Assembly: GCF_009363435.1 (NCBI RefSeq)
Contig: NZ_CP045354.1
Location: forward strand, 3,128,501-3,192,500
Direction: 5' to 3'
Source: Labrenzia sp. THAF82
GTDB taxonomy: Bacteria; Pseudomonadota; Alphaproteobacteria; Rhizobiales; Stappiaceae
Length of the DNA: 64,000 bases
Of this stretch, positions 40,916 through 50,600 are shown piece by piece. Every line of letters begins with the position of its first letter. The stretch's first letter is position 1. The translations under genes were made by a program, and so were the position numbers. A model generated the notes under the pieces. The model saw only the letters and a list, made by a program, of their open reading frames with translations. It ran no database searches and was not told the DNA's origin.

Positions 40916-43369
40916 GTGCCTTCCTTCTCACGCAGTCTTGAAAAAGCCCTTCACCAGGCTCTGGCGTTCGCGAACGAACGCCAGCAGGAATATGCGACAC
41001 TCGAGCATCTCCTTCTGGCGTTGCTCGATGACCAGGATGCTGCGGCCGTAATGCGGGCCTGCAATGTTGACCTGGATACAATCCGCAGGAACCTCCTGGA
41101 ATATATCGAAACCGAACTCGATAATCTGGTCACGGACAGTGACGATGATTCCAAGCCGACCGCTGGTTTTCAGCGCGTCATTCAACGTGCCGTGATTCAT
41201 GTGCAGTCTTCTGGGCGTGAAGAAGTTACGGGCGCGAATGTGCTGGTCGCGATTTTTGCTGAGAGGGAAAGCCACGCTGCTTACTTCCTGCAAGACCAGG
41301 ATATGACGCGTTACGATGCGGTGAATTATATTTCACACGGTATCGCGAAACGCCCTGGTATGTCCGAAGCCAGACCCGTGGAAGGTGCGGAAGAAGAAGA
41401 CGTCTTGCCAGGCGCGGAGGCGGACAAGAAATCAAGTCAAAAGACCGATGCGCTTGAAGCTTATTGTGTCAATCTTAATGACAAGGCGACTGGTGGCAAA
41501 ATCGATCCATTGATTGGACGAGACAGCGAAATTCAGCGCACAATCCAGATTTTGTGCCGGCGGTCAAAGAACAATCCGCTGTTTGTCGGAGACCCAGGTG
41601 TTGGCAAAACTGCGATCGCGGAAGGATTGGCCCACCGTATCGTCAATGGTGACGTGCCTGATGTTCTAAAGGACGCCACCATCTTTTCGCTGGATATGGG
41701 CTCGCTTCTTGCCGGAACGCGCTATCGCGGCGATTTCGAGGAACGTCTGAAGCAGGTGGTCAAGGAGATCGAGGACTACCCGGGTGCCGTCATGTTCATT
41801 GACGAGATCCATACCGTGATTGGGGCAGGTGCCACATCCGGTGGCGCCATGGATGCCTCCAATCTTCTCAAACCGGCGCTTGCGTCGGGAGCAATCCGTT
41901 GCATTGGGTCCACGACCTACAAGGAGTATCGCCAGTTTTTCGAAAAGGACCGGGCACTTGTGCGGCGATTCCAGAAGATCGATGTCAACGAGCCGTCGAT
42001 TCCCGATGCAATCGATATCCTTCGCGGACTGAAGCCCTATTTCGAAGACTTCCATAAGGTTCGCTACACCAACGATGCCATCAAGACAGCTGTTGAGCTG
42101 TCAGCGAAATACATTTCTGACCGCAAGCTTCCAGACAAGGCCATCGATGTTCTGGACGAGACCGGTGCGTCTCAAATGCTGGTGCCGGAAGCGCGGCGGC
42201 GTAAGACCATTGGTGTGAAGGAAATCGAAAACACCATTGCCACAATGGCCAGGATCCCGCCGAAGTCGGTTTCCAAGGATGACGCTGAGGTTCTTGAGAA
42301 CCTCGGCAAGGACCTGAAACGTGTTGTCTACGGCCAGGACAATGCGATTGAAACCCTGGCCTCGGCGATCAAGCTGGCCAGAGCGGGGCTTCGCGAGCCT
42401 GACAAGCCGATCGGCAGTTACCTGTTCTCCGGACCGACCGGTGTCGGCAAGACGGAAGTTGCCCGTCAGTTGGCTTCATCGCTCGGGGTAGAGCTGATCC
42501 GTTTTGATATGTCGGAGTATATGGAGCGGCACACGGTGTCGCGCCTGATCGGCGCACCTCCGGGCTATGTCGGATTTGATCAGGGTGGCCTGTTGACCGA
42601 TGGCGTCGATCAGCATCCGCATTGCGTGCTGCTGCTTGACGAGATCGAGAAGGCCCACCCGGATCTGTTCAACATCCTGCTGCAGGTCATGGACCACGGC
42701 AAATTGACCGACCACAACGGCAAACAGGTCGATTTCCGCAATGTCATCTTGATCATGACGACGAATGCTGGCGCTGCGGACATGGCCAAGATGCCTGTCG
42801 GCTTCAATCGCGTGAAACGTGAAGGTGACGACACAGAGGCGATCAACAAGCTGTTCACGCCAGAGTTCCGCAATCGTCTGGACGCGATCATTCCGTTTGG
42901 CAACTTGCCGATCGAGGTCGTCTACAAAGTCGTCGAGAAGTTCGTCATGCAGCTGGAAGTCCAGCTTGCTGATCGAAACGTGACGTTCGAGTTGACCGAT
43001 GAGGCCGTGAAATGGCTGGCGACGAAAGGGTATGATGATCGAATGGGGGCTCGGCCTCTCGGCCGGATTATCCAGGAGCATATCAAGCGACCGCTTGCCG
43101 ATGAGGTGCTGTTCGGCAAGTTGAAAAAAGGCGGCATGGTCAAAGTGTCGGTTTCGGAAGACGGGAAGGGTCTCCTTCTTGAAAGCGTTGAGGAGCGGGC
43201 GACACCACCGAAAACCAAAGCCAAGACCGAGCCCAAGCCGCGCCCTAAGCGCAAGCGGAAAGCACCGGCGAAATCGGCAGCATCCGGCAAGGACAGCAAA
43301 GCATCGTCGTCCGGCAAAGGCGGTTCCTCCAAGAAGAGCCTGGTGCCCAAGGTGCCGCTGGCGGATTGA
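40916..43369 (+). CDS. clpA: ClpA, ATP-dependent Clp protease ATPase subunit
   Basis: 817 residues: Clp N domain (1-150), D1 AAA+ with GDPGVGKT Walker A, D2 with GPTGVGKT and LLLDEIEKAHPDLFN, and the C-terminal small domain. The start is GTG 40916, giving PSFSRSLEKALHQAL. After the normal end of ClpA there is a 55-residue tail of Lys/Pro/Ser/Arg (about 760-815), much longer than in E. coli ClpA. It unfolds proteins for ClpP, and works with the adjacent ClpS. Confidence 0.95.
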   Translation: MPSFSRSLEKALHQALAFANERQQEYATLEHLLLALLDDQDAAAVMRACNVDLDTIRRNLLEYIETELDNLVTDSDDDSKPTAGFQRVIQRAVIHVQSSGREEVTGANVLVAIFAERESHAAYFLQDQDMTRYDAVNYISHGIAKRPGMSEARPVEGAEEEDVLPGAEADKKSSQKTDALEAYCVNLNDKATGGKIDPLIGRDSEIQRTIQILCRRSKNNPLFVGDPGVGKTAIAEGLAHRIVNGDVPDVLKDATIFSLDMGSLLAGTRYRGDFEERLKQVVKEIEDYPGAVMFIDEIHTVIGAGATSGGAMDASNLLKPALASGAIRCIGSTTYKEYRQFFEKDRALVRRFQKIDVNEPSIPDAIDILRGLKPYFEDFHKVRYTNDAIKTAVELSAKYISDRKLPDKAIDVLDETGASQMLVPEARRRKTIGVKEIENTIATMARIPPKSVSKDDAEVLENLGKDLKRVVYGQDNAIETLASAIKLARAGLREPDKPIGSYLFSGPTGVGKTEVARQLASSLGVELIRFDMSEYMERHTVSRLIGAPPGYVGFDQGGLLTDGVDQHPHCVLLLDEIEKAHPDLFNILLQVMDHGKLTDHNGKQVDFRNVILIMTTNAGAADMAKMPVGFNRVKREGDDTEAINKLFTPEFRNRLDAIIPFGNLPIEVVYKVVEKFVMQLEVQLADRNVTFELTDEAVKWLATKGYDDRMGARPLGRIIQEHIKRPLADEVLFGKLKKGGMVKVSVSEDGKGLLLESVEERATPPKTKAKTEPKPRPKRKRKAPAKSAASGKDSKASSSGKGGSSKKSLVPKVPLAD

Positions 43370-43389
43370 TCGGTCCGTTCCAAGCTTAG

Positions 43390-43420
43390 AAAGCCCCGGT
43401 ATTGCCGGGGCTTTCTTTTT
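43390..43420 (+). terminator. Rho-independent terminator after clpA
   Basis: AAAGCCCCGG-TATTG-CCGGGGCTTT, perfect 10-bp stem, then CTTTTTG. Confidence 0.9.
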
Positions 43421-43471
43421 GAGTAAAGGCTGTCGAGCCTAGAATGTGCGGACTGTTGGATGTCGTGTTTG

Positions 43472-44404
43472 CTAAACGTCGGCAAACAATGTCGGGTCCG
43501 GGAAAACAGCCTCCGCGAAGTCGGCGATCGGCAGCATCATGCGGGCCTTGATTTCTGACGTAAACAGCTTCTCGAAATCGATCGAGTCCATAGGTTTTGT
43601 CTGTCCGCGCGCATGCCACGCAACAAGACTTTTTGTCGTATGAAAAACTAGGTGATCGAGCCCGTCCGTGAGCTTGCTGTAAAAATCTATGGGATTGTCC
43701 GCAAACTTTCCGTTGCTTCGACGAATGTTGATAGGAGGAGAGCTGCCGACGATGTGGCCGGCATCGATTTCCTCGTTCATTAGATGGACTGTCCAGCGTG
43801 TCGTGTCTGCGTTTCTTTGCTTTACATCCTCATGCGGTGCCGGACCGGCGCCATGCCCGCTCGCAAGGTCGGACGGGTGAAAGTTATAAACACCAAGGTC
43901 CGGAATGCGGAGGAACGGTTTGTCGATCAGCTGTCCGAAGCCACAGCACAAAACTGCATGGGGTTTAAAGTCCCGTAGTGTTTCGCGAAACCAATCCTGC
44001 TTTATGTCGCCTGTATAAACGGGAATACCTGCCGACAGGGCTGTTCTAACGGTCGCGCTTTCAAGCTCACGTTGCATGTCTTCGGGATAAAGGTGCCATA
44101 TGCGCTTGCGTGCACTGATCCGGGCATCCTGGTTTAGAGGATCATCTGTCAACAGGCATGAGATGTATAATTTTGCGGGAAAATGGTGTGCGAAGGCGAG
44201 CAGTGTCTTGAGCGTCAAAAACCCAACTGGAAGGCTTGCGATCACGGCGATGCGCAGAGTGTCGCTAGCAGGGCGAGGTCTTGAATCAACGCTCGGTTCT
44301 ATAAATTCGCCCCATCGAATGGATTCGTCGTTGTAGACGTGATCGGCAAGACGCAATCCTTTTAGCCACCGATTTAACCAGATGTCTTTTGAGAGGTCTG
44401 ACAT
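43472..44404 (-). CDS. Formyltransferase-family protein
   Basis: 310 residues. From about residue 50 it has the formyl-transferase fold (LRIAVIASLPVGFLTLKTLL; HAVLCCGFGQLI; LGVYNFHPSDLASGHGAGPAP; EEIDAGHIVG), with Asn and His of the NxHPS motif and the downstream Asp that form the catalytic triad of 10-formyl-THF-dependent enzymes. It lacks the C-terminal tRNA domain of Fmt, so it is more likely a sugar or amino-acid N-formyltransferase or hydrolase-like relative. The N-terminal 45 residues are an extra piece. Confidence 0.75.
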   Translation of the reverse strand: MSDLSKDIWLNRWLKGLRLADHVYNDESIRWGEFIEPSVDSRPRPASDTLRIAVIASLPVGFLTLKTLLAFAHHFPAKLYISCLLTDDPLNQDARISARKRIWHLYPEDMQRELESATVRTALSAGIPVYTGDIKQDWFRETLRDFKPHAVLCCGFGQLIDKPFLRIPDLGVYNFHPSDLASGHGAGPAPHEDVKQRNADTTRWTVHLMNEEIDAGHIVGSSPPINIRRSNGKFADNPIDFYSKLTDGLDHLVFHTTKSLVAWHARGQTKPMDSIDFEKLFTSEIKARMMLPIADFAEAVFPDPTLFADV

Positions 44405-44570
44405 AAAGCGCTGTCCAGTTGAGGTCGGTTGCCATTGGTTGAACCAGAGAAATTGCTCATCAAGAACATGTCAATATTGAACAGAACCTGTTGTGGCACC
44501 GCGTTGACATTTCGCAGGAACAGGATCAGAAAATAAGGTCTCCTTACGATTTTCGTTTTGGTCTACGTTC

Positions 44571-45332
44571 ATGTCCTCGCCAAACGGCGCTTCTGAAAAC
44601 CCACCTGAAAACAGGGAAGTCATTTCTTCGAAGAAATGGTTTGCTCGCGGTGCACGTGCAGCAATCTCGATACCTGCGTTCATATTGACGGCAGCATTTG
44701 TCGGATATGCCGGACTGGCTCGCGAGACCGGCCTCACATTGCTTGAAACCCTTGCAATGACTGGCTTTATCTGGGCGTTGCCGTCCGTGGTGGTCTTGAC
44801 CGGTGCCTTGTCTTCCGGAATGGGTCTTATCCCGGCGGGCATTGCCGTAGCGCTTGCTTCCGTGCGGCTGATGCCCATGACAATGGCGTTGATGCCGATC
44901 ATCAAAGTTCAAGGAAAAACCAGGAACTGGCAGCTTCTGATTGCCTCACACTTCGTTGCGGTCACGGCCTGGGTCTATGCCATGAAACACCTGCCGGACC
45001 TGCCGAGGGAGGCAAGGCTGCCCTTTTTTGTGGGCTTCGGCAGTTCGATTTCCACCTTTGTCTTTGTATTGACGGGCATTGCCTATTTGCTGGTCGAGCG
45101 GCTTCCGGACGTTGTGGCCGGGGCCTTGTTTCTTTTGACCCCCGTTTATTTTCTGTGCTCGCTCTGGGGGGCTGCAAGACTGAATGCGGACAAGGCGGCC
45201 ATGGTGGCTGGTCTGGTGCTTGGGCCGGTCTTTTTTATTTCCCTGCCTGGGCTTGATCTCCTTTGGACCGGATTGGCGGGTGGCACGCTGGCGTATCTGG
45301 TTACACGTATTTGGCGGCGGGGGCTGTCGTGA
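44571..45332 (+). CDS. AzlC-family branched-chain amino acid exporter, large subunit
   Basis: 253 residues with about seven hydrophobic segments; AFVGYAGLARETGLTLLETLAMTGFIWALP and AVALASVRLMPMTMALMPII are AzlC motifs. With the small AzlD subunit, whose gene overlaps by one base, it exports amino acids. The N-terminal 22 residues are polar and Ser/Pro rich. Confidence 0.88.
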   Translation: MSSPNGASENPPENREVISSKKWFARGARAAISIPAFILTAAFVGYAGLARETGLTLLETLAMTGFIWALPSVVVLTGALSSGMGLIPAGIAVALASVRLMPMTMALMPIIKVQGKTRNWQLLIASHFVAVTAWVYAMKHLPDLPREARLPFFVGFGSSISTFVFVLTGIAYLLVERLPDVVAGALFLLTPVYFLCSLWGAARLNADKAAMVAGLVLGPVFFISLPGLDLLWTGLAGGTLAYLVTRIWRRGLS

Positions 45333-45703
45333 TGGATGGTCTCATGCGCAGCGGGGCTTATGCGGATACCTGGTGGTGGCCCTTTCTCATGATCCTGGTC
45401 GCCGGCTGGCTGGCAACAGATGTGTGGCGTTGGCTGGGTGTTTTTGCTGGTGGACGCCTGCGTGAAGACGGTGAGCTTCTGATTTGGGTAAGGTGTGTTG
45501 CAACGGCGCTCGTTGCGGGGCTCATCTCCAAACTGATCCTCTTTCCGCAAGGCGTTCTCGCTGAAACACCCATGTGGTTACGCCTTGCCGCAACAGCCTT
45601 CGGATTTGCCGCCTTTCTTGGATCTCGTCAACGCGTTGTCATTGGCGTTTTGGCGGCAGAGGCCTTTTTGCTCATTGGGTGGACTTCTCTCGATCTCTTG
45701 TAG
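45332..45703 (+). CDS. AzlD-family small subunit
   Basis: 123 residues, four hydrophobic segments (WWWPFLMILVAGWLATDVWR; VATALVAGLISKLILFP; LRLAATAFGFAAFL; VIGVLAAEAFLLIGW). It starts within the azlC-like stop (TGATG), so translation is coupled. Sequence matches AzlD weakly, but size, topology and pairing are diagnostic. Confidence 0.85.
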   Translation: MDGLMRSGAYADTWWWPFLMILVAGWLATDVWRWLGVFAGGRLREDGELLIWVRCVATALVAGLISKLILFPQGVLAETPMWLRLAATAFGFAAFLGSRQRVVIGVLAAEAFLLIGWTSLDLL

Positions 45704-45800
45704 TTGACGGTATTGCGGACTTTTTTGCTGTAGCTGTTCAGGGAGCTTGATACGATGAGTTGAACACACTCCGTGTTGCAGCAAGAAGGAGAACACCGGA

Positions 45801-46451
45801 ATGACCAACCAAGTGGAACTCTTCTATGCACCGCAGACACGGGCGACCGGGGTGCGTGTGCTCCTTGAGGAATTGGGTGCACCTTACAAGTTGAATGTAT
45901 TGAACTTCAAACTTGGTGAGAACCGGCAACCCAGATACCTGGCTGTGAACCCCTCCGGGAAAGTGCCTGCATTGCGCAGTGGTGATGCAGTAATTACAGA
46001 ACAGGTTGCCATCTATATCTATGCGGCCGATTTGTTCCCTGAAAAGGGATTAACCCCCGCTCTCGATGACCCCCGCCGTGGTCCGTACCTACGATGGTTC
46101 GTTCACATGGCCTCTTGTTTTGAGCCCGCCCTGGTGGATCGTGCGCTCAAACGGGAAGAACCGCCACAAGTCATGTCACCCTATGGCAGTTTCGATACCG
46201 TGATGGAAAATATGAGGGCGCAACTCGCGAAAGGCCCATATGTTCTTGGCGAACGCATGACGGCGGTTGATGTGCTTTGGGCAGTGGGGCTGCGCTGGGG
46301 AATGATGTTCGGTATTGTTCCTGAATTCGATGAATTCAAGAGTTTCACGCAACGCTATTTTGAGCGTCCCGCACCCGTCAAAGTGTTGCAGGAGGATCAA
46401 AACCTCGCCAAAGAACAGGAAGATGCAGCGGTCCAGGCGGGCGTGGACTGA
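45801..46451 (+). CDS. Glutathione S-transferase-like protein
   Basis: 216 residues. Thioredoxin-like N domain (VELFYAPQTRATGVRVLLEELGAPY; YLAVNPSGKVPALRSGDAVITEQVAIYIYAA) with the Pro and Ser/Glu of the glutathione site, and helical C domain (VLGERMTAVDVLWAVGLRWGM). The catalytic residue is probably Ser/Thr of PQTRAT. Possible role in detoxification; substrate unknown. RBS AAGGAG ten bases upstream. Confidence 0.88.
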   Translation: MTNQVELFYAPQTRATGVRVLLEELGAPYKLNVLNFKLGENRQPRYLAVNPSGKVPALRSGDAVITEQVAIYIYAADLFPEKGLTPALDDPRRGPYLRWFVHMASCFEPALVDRALKREEPPQVMSPYGSFDTVMENMRAQLAKGPYVLGERMTAVDVLWAVGLRWGMMFGIVPEFDEFKSFTQRYFERPAPVKVLQEDQNLAKEQEDAAVQAGVD

Positions 46452-46480
46452 TCGATTTCTGATCGGCAGAAACGAGGCCG

Positions 46481-46915
46481 CTAGTACATACCCGGGTTGA
46501 TTTCCAATGGTTCGACTTTTCTGATCCACTCTTTCCTGATGTGAGGGATTAGTATCTGGACGGAACCTGGTGAGTGATCGTCTTGCTGCCCGTTCAAACA
46601 GAGCCAGGAGCCGTCATCCTCGATCCGTCCCGTCTCTATGGATTGAAATAGAAGCTCACACCAATGGCCGTAGGAAGAACGCAGGAGCCGGTTCTCCGGA
46701 ACAAACAGCTCCAAAGTCACGTATTCAAATTGATTAAACTCGTGCTCTGAAAGGAGGCTTGCCGCCAGCAGCTCAAGATCGTCCTCCTGGGTTTCAAAAG
46801 TCCAGACTGGCGGTGTCCGGCCGTCGCACAAGCCATGTTCCTTCATGTGCTTGGCTGCATACTCGTATGCTAGCCTGTACTGGGGCGGTGTTTGAATTCC
46901 CGCCCAGGAGGGCAC
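46481..46915 (-). CDS. Protein of unknown function with unclear start
   Basis: 144 residues from GTG 46915, mixed acidic and aromatic (DDLELLAASLLSEHEFNQFE; GHWCELLFQSIETGRIEDDG). The upstream frame remains open to just after the HIT stop and reads as protein (SEFARLFTFQRKEVLPLLNK), yet has no ATG, GTG or TTG. The only start-like codon is ATT 47014, overlapping the HIT stop as TGATT. A mutated ATG is likely. No family recognised. Confidence 0.6.
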   Translation of the reverse strand: MPSWAGIQTPPQYRLAYEYAAKHMKEHGLCDGRTPPVWTFETQEDDLELLAASLLSEHEFNQFEYVTLELFVPENRLLRSSYGHWCELLFQSIETGRIEDDGSWLCLNGQQDDHSPGSVQILIPHIRKEWIRKVEPLEINPGMY

Positions 46916-47013
46916 ATAGGTACCATCCTTGTTGAGAAGAGGCAGAACCTCTTTGCGCTGAAATGTGAAAAGGCGGGCGAACTCCGATGGCGCTCCGTTG
47001 GCTGGAGGGGCAA

Positions 47014-47448
47014 TCAGGAGAGCGCTTCCCGGATTTTCTCAGCCTGAGCAGCAAGAACGTCATTGTCCGCCATATCGCCTGTGTGGGGTCTCAGTGAGAC
47101 GCCTTCGAAACGCGGAATTACATGAACATGTGTGTGAAAGATTACCTGACCGCCTGCCGGTTCGGAAAACTGCTGGATTGTGGTTCCATCCGCAGCAAAT
47201 GCCGTGATTACAATGCGTGCCATCTTTTGAACCGTTGCCATAACAGCGTTCAAGTCATCTTCAGCGATGTCGAAGATGTTGCGTGACGGGTTCTTCGGGA
47301 TCACCAGAATATGGCCGTCGCCGCGTGGCATGATGTCCATGATCACCAGCGTCTTGTCATCCTCATAGACCTTGTGACTTGGCAATTCACCTCGAAGGAT
47401 CTTTGCAAAGACGTTCTGGTCGTCATACGCGGGTGTGGGCATAGCCAT
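47014..47448 (-). CDS. HIT-family protein
   Basis: 144 residues from ATG 47448 (GAGGA upstream). FAKILRGELPSHKVYEDDKTL, DIMPRGDGHILVIPK and HTHVHVIPRF give the complete histidine triad (HxHxHxx). It is a nucleotide hydrolase or transferase (Hint/Fhit-like) in the cytosol, acting on adenosine phosphoramidates or dinucleotides. The following gene starts at its stop. Confidence 0.92.
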   Translation of the reverse strand: MAMPTPAYDDQNVFAKILRGELPSHKVYEDDKTLVIMDIMPRGDGHILVIPKNPSRNIFDIAEDDLNAVMATVQKMARIVITAFAADGTTIQQFSEPAGGQVIFHTHVHVIPRFEGVSLRPHTGDMADNDVLAAQAEKIREALS

Positions 47449-47584
47449 CTCATTCCTCAAATCGTCAACAATGCTCCAACCTTGGAGCAGGCAGCAGCGA
47501 GACTAGTCGGTCCAACCGGATGGGAGCAAGGGTGAAATGATCTGAATTTCCAGGAAGTAAGAGCGACCTTCTGATTAAAGGATT

Positions 47585-47608
47585 GCATCCCGTCATTAGA
47601 CGGGATGC
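47585..47608 (-). terminator. Stem-loop after the MFS/acyltransferase gene
   Basis: GCATCCCGTC-ATTA-GACGGGATGC, perfect 10-bp stem just beyond the stop at 47617. On the minus strand it is followed by AATCCTTTAATC, a weak T tract. Confidence 0.65.
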
Positions 47609-47616
47609 TGGATCTA

Positions 47617-50600
47617 TCAGGCGGCTTTGGACTCGCCGGAACCATCCGCAACGAGCTTTGAGACACCGGCAAAATCCAGTTTACCAGAGCCCAGAACCGG
47701 AACACTCGGCACGACACGAACTTCTGCCGGTATCATCAGATCCTGAGCTCCGTTTGATTTGGCGGCTTCAACGAACGCGGATCGTGTCGCGTCGGGGTTT
47801 TCAGTGACCAGTATCAGTTTCTCTCCTTTGCGGGGATCCTTGATTGCCGCAACAGCTGACAGATGGTCGGGCCAGATCTTTCCAGCCAGCGCTTCAACGG
47901 CGGCGAGTGAGACCATTTCTCCGCCGATTTTGGCAAAGCGTTTTGCGCGTCCCTTGATGGTGATGAAACCGTCCTGATCGATGTCAACGATGTCACCGGT
48001 GTCGTGCCATCCGTCAACGAGCGGTTCTATTACACCTGGATTTTCGGATTTCAGGTATCCGACCATAACGTTCGGACCGGATACGAGCAGTCGGCCGCCA
48101 CTTTCAACGCCGGGTACGGGCTCCAGTTTAGCTGTCATTCCCGGCATCAGCTTGCCGACCGTGCCCGGTTTGTTGAACATGGGCGTGTTGATCGCAATGA
48201 CGGGTGCGGTTTCCGTTACGCCATAACCTTCAAGAACACGCAATCCGAAACGTTCTAGGTAGGTCTCTCTTGTCGACGGCTTGACTGGCTCTGCGCCTGC
48301 AAAGCAATAGCGCAGCGAACGGAAGTCATAAGCATGGGCTGTCCGGGCATATCCGTTCAAGAACGTGTCGGTCCCAAAGAGAATTGTTGCATTGGAGCCG
48401 TAGATGAGTTCGGGAATGATGCGATAGTGCAGGGGAGACGGGTAAAGATATGCAGGTACTCCTGAAATCAGGGGCAGAATTGTTCCAGCTGTCAGGCCGA
48501 ATGAGTGAAACATCGGCAAAACATTGAAAACCTTGTCGGATGGGGTGAAGTCAATTCGAGCGGCAGCCTGTGTCGCATTTGCCAGAATGTTTCTGTGCGT
48601 CAGGACAACACCTTTCGGTTCTCCCTCCGACCCGGATGTGAACAGGATAACGGCTGTATCGCTGGCATGACGCGCAACCAAAGGTCGGGTCTTTGTGACG
48701 AGACCTCTGACTTTGTCGAGGAGCGTGATTTCCTTCCTGACTTCGTCAAGCCAGATGAAGCGGACATGCGGCGATAGCTGCTCAACGAGGTTGTCGAGCC
48801 GCGCCTGAGCGACAAACGTACGCGAGCAGAGAACGGTTTTGACGTTGGCTGTCCGGCAGGCTGACAGTACGTTGCTCGGTCCGGCGGTGAAGTTGATCAT
48901 TGCCGGAACCTTGCTGGCCGATTGAGCGGCAAGAAAGGTCACCGCAGAACCGTTGGCATTGGGCAGCATGATGCCGAGTGTGGTTTCACCGGGTGTCAGC
49001 TTTGCAATCTTGCGCGCCAGAACGGAGACGCCCGTCAGAAGTTTGCCGTAGTTGAGCTTGCCGCTCAGCGGGTCTTCGACAGCAAGTTGCGAATATCCGC
49101 GCTCCTTGGCCGTCTCGATGACCCGGTCGAGGATCGTGCTGTCTTGTGACAGGCTGGTTTCGAACATCAGACCTGACATGACCTGGTAAAGTTCAGCACC
49201 CGCTGCTGCGCGGCGCTTGCGGCCCTTCAGGTCTTCGGACAGTTCTAGGCGTTTCGGTTCCATAATCGTCACCTTTACTTTCGGAAACAGTCGTTTGCGG
49301 ATTTGGTAGGGTCTCAGATACGAGAACGGAGTTTTTTCAAGGCCTTCGATGCGGATGGGCACAATCATCGCCCCGGTCTTGTCAGCAACCATTGCCGCGC
49401 CGTCATAGACTTTCATCAGGGAGCCGGTGACCGTCAGACGGCCCTCGGGAAAAATCACGAGCGGTTCGCCCGATTGAACGGTTCTGATCAGGGCCCGCGT
49501 TGCCATCGGCTTTGACGGGTTGATCGGCAATGCGTTGGCGAGGCGCAGGAACGGACGCACCCACCAGCGCTTGGCAATGTCATAATCGATTGCAAACGTT
49601 GGCGTTCTGTCGCTTAAGGTCAATGCAAGTCCGGCATCGAGAAGGCTGACGTGATTGAGGGCTAGAACTGGAGCCGGACCAGCTTTTTCAAGGTTCTCCA
49701 GGCCGGAGATCTCCACGCGGAAGATCGAACGATAAAGTATCGAAACCGCGTCCCGCATCGGATTGGTCGGCAGGAAGACCAGCATTGCGATTGCAACGAC
49801 CAGGTTAAGCGCAGACAGGAAGACAAGGATCGCCGGCACAGAAGCGCCGAGATACTGTGCACCGGCAAGCGCCAGGCCGCCAAGCGTCATGATCGCTGCA
49901 CCCAGCGCATTGGTACCAGCAATTCTGCGCGCCCGGCAGTCAGCATCAGACCAGGTCTGCAATGCGGTGAAGGTTGGAACTGCGAGGAAGGCTCCAGAGA
50001 TGGCAAGGCCTGCCATATCGATGGTCAGGCGCAGGACTCCGTCGCGTGCAATGAATTCACCCAGTGTTGCGGCAGGCATAGAATGAGACACGCCATTCAA
50101 GGTGAGAGCCGTGTCCAGGCAAAAAATGGCCAGCAGAAAGGTGCCGACCGGAACCGGCAACAGGACAACGCGTCCGGCTAGCAGCCAGGCGGCGATGGCT
50201 GAACCAATACCGATGGACACGGCAAATACGGCTAGAAAATAGGTGACTGCAACTTCGCCGCCGCCAAGCAAGGACTTTACCATCAGCGGCAGGATGGCCA
50301 GTATCATGGCGCCGATCAGCCAGAACCAGGCATTCATGAGCGCGACGCGGACAAGGCGCTTGTCGGCGACAAGGTCCGCAAGTACACGCCAGGTAGACGT
50401 GGCGACGTTCCAGTCGATCTTGAGATCAGGAGCTGCTGCCGGTGCTGCGGGTATCAGGCGGCTCAATCCATAGCAGGCAACGGCCAAAGCGATCATGACC
50501 GGTGCGAACAACATGACAGGTGCCCCTGTGGCAAAGACGAGGCCAGCTGAAATGGTTCCACCGAGAATGGCCAGAAAAGTGCCGGCCTCTATCCAGGCGT

